Below, piece after piece: positions 6,845 to 13,424 of a stretch of 13,424 bases of DNA. Positions within the stretch are counted from its first letter, which is position 1, and every line of letters begins with the position of its first letter. This DNA comes from Oscillospiraceae bacterium (lineage in GTDB: Bacteria; Bacillota; Clostridia; Oscillospirales; Acutalibacteraceae). The stretch is taken from the NCBI GenBank assembly GCA_028706415.1, contig JAQWBK010000040.1:1-13424 (forward strand), written 5' to 3'. Both the position numbers and the translations under genes were made by a program. The notes under the pieces were generated by a model, which saw nothing but the letters and a program-made list of their open reading frames with translations, had not been told where the DNA came from and ran no database searches.

Positions 6845-7690
6845 ATGAAATTCAATAATCAATCGGCGGAAGTTTTTATCCCCGATGGTACAGATGAGAA
6901 AATTGCTCTTGGCCGCACCACAGATTTATGTATTGCAGCCCATCAGGATGATATTGAGATTATGTCATTTGCGCCTGCTGCTAAATGCTATGGCAAGGCA
7001 GATGAGTGGTTCACAGGTGTTGTTATGACCGACGGGGCAGGTTCTCCCCGCAGCGGCATATACGAGGAATACACCGACGAAGAGATGAAGGTGGTTCGGG
7101 TAACCGAGCAGAAGAATGCAGCAAGCGTCGGGGGGTATTCGGCTCAGTTTCTTTTGAGCTACAACAGCTCCGAGATAAAAGACGCCGGCAATACTCAAAC
7201 GGTTGAAGAAATAGCCGCAATTATTAAAGCATGCAATCCCGAAATCGTTTACACCCATAATCTTGCCGACAAGCATGATACACATGTGGCTGTTGCACTT
7301 AGGGTTATTGCTGCCATTCGGAGTCTACCTGCCGATTTGCGCCCCAAAAAGGTATATTCTCTTGAGGTCTGGAGGGGGCTTGACTGGCTGTGTGATGAAG
7401 ACAAGTCATGCTTTGATACCTCAACCCATCCAAATCTTGCAGCCGCCCTGCTGGGAGTTTTCGACAGCCAGATAGCCGGAGGAAAAAGGTATGACAGTGC
7501 TGCAATAGGCCGCAGGCTTGCAAATGCAACATTCTTTGCCAGCCATGACACAGATAATTGCGAAAGCATGTCATACGGTCTGGATATCACCGAACTGATA
7601 AACAGCAATACAGACGGATTTGAATTTGTGAATCGGTATATAAATAATTTTAAAGACGAAGTGGAGCAACGTATAAGGAGGTTTTCTTAA
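6845..7690 (+). CDS. PIG-L (LmbE-like) family deacetylase
   Basis: This is a predicted zinc-dependent N-deacetylase of the family that includes GlcNAc-PI, MshB, BshB and archaeal diacetylchitobiose deacetylases (CE14), acting on N-acetylglucosamine-type groups. The metal site is seen as AHQDDIE (His33, Asp36, with Asp35 as likely base), a variant of AHPDDE, and the second motif HDTH with His147 (about 144-147). The length of 281 residues is normal. There is no signal peptide, so action is cytoplasmic. The ribosome binding site AAAGAGGT (6831-6838) fixes the ATG at 6845. It lies 61 bp after nagB, and its stop overlaps the ROK gene start by one base. Context suggests the substrate is an N-acetylhexosamine or its phosphate; the actual substrate is unknown. 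Confidence 0.88.
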   Translation: MKFNNQSAEVFIPDGTDEKIALGRTTDLCIAAHQDDIEIMSFAPAAKCYGKADEWFTGVVMTDGAGSPRSGIYEEYTDEEMKVVRVTEQKNAASVGGYSAQFLLSYNSSEIKDAGNTQTVEEIAAIIKACNPEIVYTHNLADKHDTHVAVALRVIAAIRSLPADLRPKKVYSLEVWRGLDWLCDEDKSCFDTSTHPNLAAALLGVFDSQIAGGKRYDSAAIGRRLANATFFASHDTDNCESMSYGLDITELINSNTDGFEFVNRYINNFKDEVEQRIRRFS

Positions 7691-9066
7691 TGAAGCTATA
7701 CGGAGTTGAATGCGAGATTAAAAATGTACCCAAGCTAGATCCGGAATTTTTTCCCATGGAACAGTTTACCCGGGGCTTTTTGAAAAATGCAAAACAGCCT
7801 TTGGCAATTGCCGTTGAGCGGGAAGGCGGGTGCATAAGTGTTTATGATACCCGTATCCATGGCACACCGGAAATGCAGCAGGCGGATTTCTATTATGTTG
7901 AGCGGATGGTTAAATTCCTGCTATGGGCAAAGGGCGGATTTCGCGTTACCATCTGCGGTAGTAAAGAGATTTATGGATATATAAAAAGTGTATATTCGGC
8001 AAACGGTGCGCGGGCATTTGATTTCAAAACCATGTCGGATGTATATGAAAATCCCTTTGAAGTTCTTCATCTCCCATACGGCGATAAGCCGGAGGAAGTA
8101 GAGAACTCCATGCCTTTAGGCGGTCATTTAGAAGGCTGCCGTATTGGATTTGATGCCGGAGGCAGCGACCGCAAGGTCTCTGCCGTAATGGACGGAGAAG
8201 CCATCTACAGTGAAGAGGTGGTCTGGTCACCCAAAACCAACTCCAACCCCGACTATCATTTTGACGGTATTGTTACCGCACTCAAGACGGCTGCATCCAA
8301 GCTGCCCAGGGTGGATGCAATAGGAATAAGCTCGGCAGGTATTTATGTGAACAACAGGACCATGCTTGCCTCTCTTTTCTTAAAGGTTCCCAAGGATTTA
8401 TTTGATACAAAGGTAAAAGATATATATGAGCGAGCTTGTCGAGAAATAGGGGACATGCCCTTCACCGTGGCAAACGACGGGGATGTGACCGCCCTGGCAG
8501 GTGCAATGGAGCTTAAAGATACAAGCGTTCTGGGAATTGCCATGGGAACAAGCGAAGCGGTAGGCTATGTTGATGTTAAGGGCAATGTTACCGGATGGCT
8601 GAACGAACTGGCATTTGCCCCGATTGATGCCCATCCCGAGGCCATGGGGGATGAATGGTCGGGGGATATCGGATGCGGTGTGAAATACTTTTCACAGGAT
8701 GGGGTGGTTAAACTTGCCCCCCGTGCATGTATTTCACTCAACCAAACCCTTACCCAGGCACAAAAGCTCAAAGAAATCCAGAAAATGGCAGAGCATAATA
8801 TTGCGGCGGCATTAGATGTTTATGATTCAATAGGCTGCTATCTCGGGCATACATTGCCGTTTTACGCAAGGATTTATAATATCAAGCACCTTCTTTTACT
8901 GGGCCGCGTTACCTCCGGCAAGGGTGGGGAATGCATGTTACAGCGTTGCCGCAAGGTGCTGGAAGAGGAATATCCCGAACTTTCGATAAACATTGTATTA
9001 CCCGACGAGAAAAGCCGACGGGTGGGTCAGAGTGTTGCCGCTGCAGGTCTGCCGGCAATAAAGTAA
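7690..9066 (+). CDS. ROK-family sugar kinase-like protein with long N-terminal extension
   Basis: This is a predicted ATP-dependent sugar kinase, or ROK-derived protein. The ROK core begins around residue 150 with the phosphate motif GFDAGGSD (153-160), then a catalytic Asn262-Asp263 in VANDGD and the ATP-binding GIAMGT (282-287). The usual ROK zinc motif (HxCxCGxxGC) is missing; the equivalent region is GDEWSGDIGCGVKYF. The first ~145 residues are an additional domain I do not recognise, making the 458-residue protein longer than typical ROK kinases (about 290-400). There is no DNA-binding helix-turn-helix of the NagC/XylR type visible. A strong AAGGAGG precedes the ATG at 7690, which overlaps the deacetylase stop (TAATG), indicating coupled translation. 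Glucosamine or another hexosamine is the favoured substrate from context only. Confidence 0.83.
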   Translation: MKLYGVECEIKNVPKLDPEFFPMEQFTRGFLKNAKQPLAIAVEREGGCISVYDTRIHGTPEMQQADFYYVERMVKFLLWAKGGFRVTICGSKEIYGYIKSVYSANGARAFDFKTMSDVYENPFEVLHLPYGDKPEEVENSMPLGGHLEGCRIGFDAGGSDRKVSAVMDGEAIYSEEVVWSPKTNSNPDYHFDGIVTALKTAASKLPRVDAIGISSAGIYVNNRTMLASLFLKVPKDLFDTKVKDIYERACREIGDMPFTVANDGDVTALAGAMELKDTSVLGIAMGTSEAVGYVDVKGNVTGWLNELAFAPIDAHPEAMGDEWSGDIGCGVKYFSQDGVVKLAPRACISLNQTLTQAQKLKEIQKMAEHNIAAALDVYDSIGCYLGHTLPFYARIYNIKHLLLLGRVTSGKGGECMLQRCRKVLEEEYPELSINIVLPDEKSRRVGQSVAAAGLPAIK

Positions 9067-9136
9067 TACTATTATAAAATGAAAAGGTGCTCATTTCGTT
9101 AATTACGATATGGGCACCTTATACTTGAGAACAGCA
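9067..9136. repeat. Decayed MITE-like element directly after the ROK stop codon
   Basis: The right end 9117-9140 matches 4726-4749 of copy 2 at 22 of 24 bases. The left end begins with TA right after the TAA stop (TACTATTATAAAATG...AAAAGG). It resembles the inverted terminal sequence of copy 2 at about 15 of 19 positions with one gap. Together they bound a 70-bp palindromic unit, so this looks like a short degenerate member of the same family. Confidence 0.5.
9084..9120 (+). terminator. Probable transcription terminator of the amino-sugar operon
   Basis: The hairpin has an 11-bp stem, AAGGTGCTCAT (9084-9094) with ATGGGCACCTT (9110-9120), including one G-U pair. An inner CGT/ACG extension closes around TAATT. 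It starts 18 bases after the ROK stop codon. The 3' flank lacks a good run of T, so it may be an inefficient terminator or mainly an mRNA-stabilising hairpin. It is the interior of the MITE-like unit 9067-9136. Confidence 0.45.
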
Positions 9137-9211
9137 TAACAATACTCGACCGACCTCGCCCTGACCGAAAGCCGAGGGAAAACACCGCCATTTAACGAAA
9201 AAAATTTGCAC

Positions 9212-9241
9212 TTGACAAAAAGCATATGCATATTGTAATAT
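9212..9241 (+). promoter_or_regulatory. Promoter of the T-box/ilv operon
   Basis: A perfect TTGACA -35 box at 9212-9217 is followed after 18 bases by TAATAT at 9236-9241; an overlapping TATTAT at 9239-9244 is an alternative. Transcription would start near 9249, immediately before the first T-box stem. No operator-like dyad is apparent, consistent with control by attenuation. Confidence 0.65.
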
Positions 9242-9248
9242 TATAGAT

Positions 9249-9531
9249 AATATTTATCAAAAGCGATGACGAGGACAAGTATCGTGTCTTGACTATTAAG
9301 AGAGCCGCCGGTCGGTGCGAGGCGGTTAATCAGACAGGAGAATATCACCTCCCGAGCTTTCTGCCCAAAAGGTAACAATGTAACCGAAGTAAGCGTGAAC
9401 GGTCTCCCGCCGTTATAGGGGATGGCATTCGGTCATATCGGCCCGATGCACAGAGTGGCTCATGTTATATGAGCAAAAAGAGTGGTACCGCGAAGTCTTT
9501 CGCCTCTTTGGATGAGGTGAAGGCTTTTTTT
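9249..9531 (+). promoter_or_regulatory. T-box riboswitch leader, probable isoleucine specificity
   Basis: The leader reads tRNA charging and prevents termination when uncharged tRNA binds. Stem I spans about 9261-9360, closing AAAGC with GCTTT. It contains the AGTA bulge motif (near 9280) and a distal CCGGTCGGTGCGAGG region with the GGTG loop. On its 3' side lies GAATATCACC, where the specifier codon is read as ATC (9344-9346), isoleucine; a frame giving TAT fits the usual spacing less well. A stem III-like hairpin is GCTCAT/ATGAGC (9458-9474). The conserved T-box sequence AGAGTGGTACCGCG is at 9479-9492; its TGGT would pair with an ACCA tRNA end. The downstream terminator ends at 9531, 32 bases before ilvB. 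Confidence 0.92.
9497..9531 (+). terminator. T-box-controlled intrinsic terminator
   Basis: A 10-bp stem, CTTTCGCCTC (9497-9506) with GAGGTGAAGG (9514-9523), has two G-U pairs and is followed by a run of seven T (9525-9531). Its 5' side follows the T-box sequence directly and competes with the antiterminator, the standard layout of transcriptional T-box switches. Confidence 0.88.
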
Positions 9532-9563
9532 ATATTTATTTAACCTGAGAGGAATGGTTTACT

Positions 9564-11231
9564 ATGATGCTTAACGGCTCGGATGTGTTGGTGGAGTGCC
9601 TGCTTGAACAAGGGGTCGGTACCGTATTTGGTTATCCCGGCGGTGCGGTTCTCAACATCTATGACGCTCTTTATAAATACCGCGATCGAATATGTCATGT
9701 TCTTACAGCTCATGAGCAGGGTGCATCCCATGCAGCCGACGGATATGCCCGTGCCACAGGCAGGGTGGGGGTCTGTATTGCAACCTCCGGCCCGGGTGCA
9801 ACAAATCTTGTGACGGGGATTGCAACCGCCTATATGGATTCGATACCCATCGTTGCCATAACCGGAAATGTATCGGTGCCGCTATTGGGCAGGGATTCTT
9901 TTCAAGAGGTTGATATTACAGGCATAACCATGCCGGTTACAAAACACAATTTTATTGTAAAGGATGTAAATGACCTTGCCCCGACGGTGCGGGAAGCCTT
10001 TCGTATTGCCCAAAGTGGCCGTCCCGGTCCGGTCCTAATTGATATTCCAAAGGATGTTACGGCAGCAATGACCGATTATGAGCCAAAGCCGTCCTTGGGT
10101 GCCCGTGAGTATCAGCCGCCAAAGGAAGAAAGACTGGTAATGGCACTGGAAAAGATGGAGTCATGCAGTCGTCCTTTAATCTATTTTGGCGGGGGAATTC
10201 TCTCCTCGGGTGCACAAGCGAAGCTGCTTGAAATGGCAGAGAAGCTTGATATTCCGGTATGCTCATCCATGATGGGGCTAGGCGGATTTCCTCCCAACCA
10301 TCCTCTTTGGCTTGGTATGGTGGGTATGCACGGCACCTTGGCTGCAAACAGAGCCGCACACCAATGTGACCTTCTTTTGGTGCTGGGTGCCCGTTTTTCG
10401 GATAGAGTTGCAGGAAATCGCAGCGGATTTTCGCCGAATTCTGAGGTCGTTCATATAGATGTTGACCATGCAGAATTTGATAAAAATATAACAGCCGCGG
10501 TAAGGCTTGCGGGTGATTTAAAGGAAGTGCTGGCAAAGCTGTGTGAGCGGTCGACGAAAATGAATCATACAGAATGGGTCAAATCGGTGGTCTCATGCAA
10601 ACGCAAGGTGCTGGCAAATTCAAACGATAAAAATGCCCTGCCCGATCCTTTGTATATACTTCAAACCTTGCGTGCGCTTATCGATGACGATACCATAATT
10701 GCTACCGATGTCGGGCAACATCAGATGTGGACGGCACAGCATTTTGATATTAGAAAGCCCCGCACATTTCTCACATCCGGAGGGCTTGGTACCATGGGTT
10801 ATGGTCTTGGTGCCGCAATTGGAGCCCAGCTTGCAAAACCCGAGGGAAGGGTTGTCCTCATTTCGGGTGACGGAAGCTTTCATATGAATTTGAACGAGCT
10901 TACAACTCTTGCCTCATATAACCTGCCGATTGTGGTGCTGGTTATGAACAACAGCGTATTGGGTATGGTGCGGCAGTGGCAAAAGGTTTTTTATGACGGC
11001 CGATTTTCGGCAACCGATCCCCACAGAAAGACAGATTTAGTTAAGCTTGCCGAGGCTTTTGGTTGCAAGGGCATGAGAATAAGCAAAAACGGCGAGGTTG
11101 AAGAGGTGTTAAAATCTGCAATTGCAGCAGGAGAGCCGGTAGTGGTAGACTGTCGAATCTCACCCGATGCCAATGTGTTGCCCATGATTCCCCCCGGCGG
11201 CACCGTAGATGAGATAATTGAAAATATGTGA
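9564..11231 (+). CDS. ilvB: Acetolactate synthase large (catalytic) subunit
   Basis: This is a thiamine-diphosphate- and FAD-dependent acetohydroxyacid synthase. It condenses two pyruvates to acetolactate (valine, leucine) or pyruvate with 2-oxobutyrate to acetohydroxybutyrate (isoleucine). The N-terminal FGYPGGAVLNIYDAL, the catalytic Glu51 in TAHEQGASHAADGYARATG and the SGPGATNLVTGIATAYMDSIPIVAITG stretch are all present. So are the FQEVDITGITMPVTKHNF signature and the ThDP motif GDGSFHMNLNEL...NN (435-463). The length of 555 residues is normal and no catalytic motif is lost. The ribosome binding site GAGAGGA lies upstream of two successive ATG codons (9564, 9567). It is the first gene after the T-box and is followed immediately by ilvN. 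Confidence 0.97.
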   Translation: MMLNGSDVLVECLLEQGVGTVFGYPGGAVLNIYDALYKYRDRICHVLTAHEQGASHAADGYARATGRVGVCIATSGPGATNLVTGIATAYMDSIPIVAITGNVSVPLLGRDSFQEVDITGITMPVTKHNFIVKDVNDLAPTVREAFRIAQSGRPGPVLIDIPKDVTAAMTDYEPKPSLGAREYQPPKEERLVMALEKMESCSRPLIYFGGGILSSGAQAKLLEMAEKLDIPVCSSMMGLGGFPPNHPLWLGMVGMHGTLAANRAAHQCDLLLVLGARFSDRVAGNRSGFSPNSEVVHIDVDHAEFDKNITAAVRLAGDLKEVLAKLCERSTKMNHTEWVKSVVSCKRKVLANSNDKNALPDPLYILQTLRALIDDDTIIATDVGQHQMWTAQHFDIRKPRTFLTSGGLGTMGYGLGAAIGAQLAKPEGRVVLISGDGSFHMNLNELTTLASYNLPIVVLVMNNSVLGMVRQWQKVFYDGRFSATDPHRKTDLVKLAEAFGCKGMRISKNGEVEEVLKSAIAAGEPVVVDCRISPDANVLPMIPPGGTVDEIIENM

Positions 11232-11252
11232 TTGAAAGGATTTGATATTATC

Positions 11253-11759
11253 ATGGGAGACGGCAAAGCGATATTTTCTGTTTTGGCGATTAATCATCCC
11301 GGGGTTCTTCTTCGGGTATCCGGACTTTTTTCTCGCCGTGGTTTTAATATTGACTCTATCGTGGCAAGCAGCACCGAAAAGCCCGCGTTTTCGCGTCTTA
11401 CGATTGTGGTAACCGGTGATGAAGCCACCTTTACGCAGCTGACGCGCCAGCTGTTAAAGCTTGAAGATATAATTAAGGTTGAGGTTCTTGAGCCGGATGA
11501 ATGTTCCAACAGTGAGCTTCTTCTGGTCAAGGTTCATGCAGCCGGTGCAGGACGCGGTCCGGTAATAAAAATGGTGCAGACCTATGGTGCTCGGGTGCTT
11601 GATATCGGAGAATCATCCATAACGGTTGAAATGACCGGACAGACCGAAGAAACCGACGAATTTGTCGAACATCTTGAACGTTTTGGTATTCTTGAAATGG
11701 CACGAACAGGCATAAACGCGTTACAGCGGGGAGATTTAACCATACATGATGAAGATTAA
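11253..11759 (+). CDS. ilvN: Acetolactate synthase small (regulatory) subunit
   Basis: This is the regulatory partner of IlvB, providing valine feedback control and stimulating activity. An N-terminal ACT domain is clear: FSVLAINHPGVLLRVSGLFSRRGFNIDSIVASSTEKPAFSRLTIVV. A C-terminal small-subunit domain follows, ending FGILEMARTGINALQRGD. The ATG at 11253 gives 168 residues, the family norm, and has GAAAGGA 12 bases upstream. The frame is also open from a TTG at 11232, immediately after the ilvB stop, but that would add seven unusual residues containing the ribosome binding site. Symbols ilvN and ilvH are both used for this family. Confidence 0.95.
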   Translation: MGDGKAIFSVLAINHPGVLLRVSGLFSRRGFNIDSIVASSTEKPAFSRLTIVVTGDEATFTQLTRQLLKLEDIIKVEVLEPDECSNSELLLVKVHAAGAGRGPVIKMVQTYGARVLDIGESSITVEMTGQTEETDEFVEHLERFGILEMARTGINALQRGDLTIHDED

Positions 11760-11781
11760 TGTATTCAGGGAGGTGGTTTGA

Positions 11782-13362
11782 GTGTTGCGGAAGGTAGAAA
11801 TTCTTGACTCCACTTTGCGTGACGGTGCGCAGGGTGAGGGAATATCCTTTTCTGTTGAAGATAAGCTGAAAGTGACAAGATTGCTTGACGATGTGGGTAT
11901 TCCGTATGTTGAGGCGGGCAACCCGGGTTCAAATCCGAAGGATCTTGAATTCTTTCGCCGCGCCTCGGGACTGGAATTGAAAAATACCCGTCTGGTTGCA
12001 TTTGGTTCGACAAGGCGGAAGGGAATATCTGTTGAAGAGGATTTAAATGTTAAGGCGCTTCTGACCGCCGGAACCGATACGGTTGCATTGTTCGGCAAGT
12101 GCTGGGACTTGCATGTGCGGGATATACTGCGCACATCCGAGCAGGAAAACTTCAATATGATTGCCGATACCATCTCATTTTTCAAAGCAAAGGCAAAACG
12201 AGTGATCTTTGATGCCGAGCATTTCTTTGACGGATATAAGGCTAACCCGGTATGCGCCATGACCGCACTTGAACAAGCAGTCAATGCCGGGGCAGATGTA
12301 CTGACCCTATGTGACACGAACGGAGGAACCTTTCCCCGTGAGATATATGATATCACAGGGGAAGTGTGCCGACGGTTTGATGTGGCGGTGGGCATTCATG
12401 TACATAACGACGGAGGCATGGCGGTCGCTAATTCAATTATGGCGGTTGAGGCGGGGGCTTCCCATGTGCAGGGAACCTATCTCGGCTTTGGAGAACGCAG
12501 CGGCAATGCTGATTTATCAACCATAATACCAAATTTGCAGTTAAAGCTTGGCTGCAGTTGCATACCGGAGGGCAATATGGAACTGCTTACATCCACAGCG
12601 CGAAGCATGGCAGAAATTGCAAATGTAAGGCTGGATAAGGGGAAACCCTATGTCGGAAGAAGCGCTTTTGCTCATAAGGCAGGGATGCATGCCGACGGAG
12701 TGCTTAAAAACTCCTCAACATTCGAGCATGTTCCACCCAAAACGGTTGGAAATGAACGCCGATTTTTAATGAGCGAAATAAGCGGGCGGACGGCAGTATT
12801 AGAAAAAATAAAACGATATTGCCCGAATATTACCAAGACTTCTCCCGAATTAAATGATATAATAGAGCAGTTAAAGCAGATGGAGCTCGAAGGTTATCAG
12901 TATGAGGGTGCGGATGCCAGCTTTGAACTGCTGGTGAGAAAGAAGCTTGAACAGATTAAGCCCTTTTTTGAACTGGGATACTATCGGATAACCGGCGAAA
13001 AGCCGTATGCACCCAACCACAGCGCAGTAGCAACCCTCAGGGTTCATGTGGGGGATCAGGCACAAAGCGCGGCGGGGGAGGGTAACGGACCTGTTAATGC
13101 ACTGGATACCGCTCTCAGAAGTGCTCTGTGCGGCTTTTATCCCTCATTATCTGATTTTCATCTGGTTGATTACAAGGTTCGTGTTATGGATTCAAAGCAG
13201 GCAACCGCTGCGCGGGTTCGGGTTCTTATCACCTCGACCGACGGGGTGGATGAATGGACAACGGTTGGGGTTTCCAGTGACGTTATAGAAGCAAGCTGGC
13301 TTGCTTTGAGCGAGTCTATGGAATATATACTGGTGCGAGAGAATATTACATCTAAATTCTAA
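11782..13362 (+). CDS. cimA: (R)-citramalate synthase
   Basis: It condenses pyruvate and acetyl-CoA to (R)-citramalate, the first step of the threonine-independent route to 2-oxobutyrate and isoleucine. The 526-residue length and several signatures fit CimA rather than 2-isopropylmalate synthase: LDSTLRDGAQGEGISFSVEDKL at the start with Arg13-Asp14, EAGNPGSNPKDLEFF (44-58), and VIFDAEHFFDGYKANP (141-156). Metal-binding HVHNDGG (206-212) and the GFGERSGNADL motif (235-245) are intact. Residues about 390-520 form the LeuA-type allosteric domain where isoleucine feedback would act. Translation starts at GTG 11782, seven to eight bases after an excellent AGGGAGGTGG site. It sits between ilvN and leuC, which fits its role in branched-chain synthesis. 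Confidence 0.92.
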   Translation: MLRKVEILDSTLRDGAQGEGISFSVEDKLKVTRLLDDVGIPYVEAGNPGSNPKDLEFFRRASGLELKNTRLVAFGSTRRKGISVEEDLNVKALLTAGTDTVALFGKCWDLHVRDILRTSEQENFNMIADTISFFKAKAKRVIFDAEHFFDGYKANPVCAMTALEQAVNAGADVLTLCDTNGGTFPREIYDITGEVCRRFDVAVGIHVHNDGGMAVANSIMAVEAGASHVQGTYLGFGERSGNADLSTIIPNLQLKLGCSCIPEGNMELLTSTARSMAEIANVRLDKGKPYVGRSAFAHKAGMHADGVLKNSSTFEHVPPKTVGNERRFLMSEISGRTAVLEKIKRYCPNITKTSPELNDIIEQLKQMELEGYQYEGADASFELLVRKKLEQIKPFFELGYYRITGEKPYAPNHSAVATLRVHVGDQAQSAAGEGNGPVNALDTALRSALCGFYPSLSDFHLVDYKVRVMDSKQATAARVRVLITSTDGVDEWTTVGVSSDVIEASWLALSESMEYILVRENITSKF

Positions 13363-13384
13363 TTATTATTCAGGAGGAAATTCA

Positions 13385-13424
13385 ATGGGTATGACAATGA
13401 CACAAAAAATTCTGGCAGCTCATG
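13385..13424 (+). CDS. leuC: 3-isopropylmalate/citramalate dehydratase large subunit (5' end only)
   Basis: Only 13 codons are inside the window: MGMTMTQKILAAH, the typical N-terminus of clostridial LeuC-type aconitase-family dehydratases. An AGGAGG site (13372-13377) precedes the ATG by seven bases. With LeuD, expected downstream, it would isomerise 2-isopropylmalate (leucine) and citramalate (isoleucine). The assignment rests on a short peptide and on operon position. Confidence 0.75.
   Translation, partial: MGMTMTQKILAAH

Noticed and set aside
9451..9458. AGAGTGG upstream of the T-box sequence, as a possible second T-box
   Set aside because: It lacks the following ACCGCG and is part of the stem III region; only the 9479-9492 copy has the full conserved sequence.
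10057..10536. 159-residue open frame antisense to ilvB
   Set aside because: Pro/His/Arg-rich translation with no domain; ilvB is clearly the coding frame.
11736..12395. 219-residue open frame antisense to cimA
   Set aside because: Low-complexity Ser/Thr-rich translation typical of a shadow frame opposite a strongly coding gene; cimA motifs are intact on the other strand.

Overview
The window looks like a chromosomal segment of a low-to-mid GC Clostridia-type Firmicute (Bacillota). Pointers are a canonical T-box riboswitch, GAAAGGA/AGGAGG-type ribosome binding sites, an ECF transporter S component, an AraC regulator with a PocR sensor domain, a DUF4349 lipoprotein, and a leu/ilv operon containing a citramalate synthase. 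Species cannot be read from the sequence.

Layout. (1) 1-328 is gene-free and packed with small inverted-repeat (MITE-like) elements, one apparently nested in another. (2) 329-1264 (-) encodes a DUF4349 membrane-anchored lipoprotein. (3) 1544-3669 (+) is a three-gene unit: Fe-S aldo/keto reductase, ECF S component and DUF1893 protein. A convergent PocR-AraC regulator (3644-4537, -) overlaps its 3' end by 26 bp. A near-identical 18-19 bp motif lies just upstream of both the reductase and the regulator and may be a shared operator. (4) 4538-4940 holds a complete 155 bp MITE-like element and a good sigma-A promoter. The element carries a 74 bp stretch identical, in inverse orientation, to bases 1-74. 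(5) 4941-9066 (+) is an amino-sugar operon: NahK-type N-acetylhexosamine 1-kinase, NagB, a PIG-L deacetylase and a ROK-family protein with a long N-terminal extension. (6) 9067-9563 carries a hairpin/terminator that appears to be a decayed MITE, then a promoter and a T-box leader with a probable isoleucine (ATC) specifier. (7) 9564-13424 (+) is the T-box-controlled branched-chain operon ilvB-ilvN-cimA-leuC, with leuC cut by the window end.

How the genes work together. The amino-sugar genes can process N-acetylhexosamines through NahK (sugar 1-phosphate) and deaminate glucosamine-6-P through NagB. No nagA is visible, so the PIG-L deacetylase plus ROK kinase could be an alternative 'deacetylate, then phosphorylate' feed into NagB; this is inference. 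In the last operon, CimA makes citramalate from pyruvate and acetyl-CoA. LeuC (with LeuD, expected downstream) isomerises it towards 2-oxobutyrate, and IlvBN makes acetohydroxybutyrate. This threonine-independent isoleucine route fits an isoleucine-sensing T-box.

The core metabolic genes are familiar families. The less ordinary material is the MITE-like repeats in the intergenic regions, the deacetylase/ROK/NagB/NahK combination, and the reductase/ECF/DUF1893/PocR-AraC module whose substrate is unknown.
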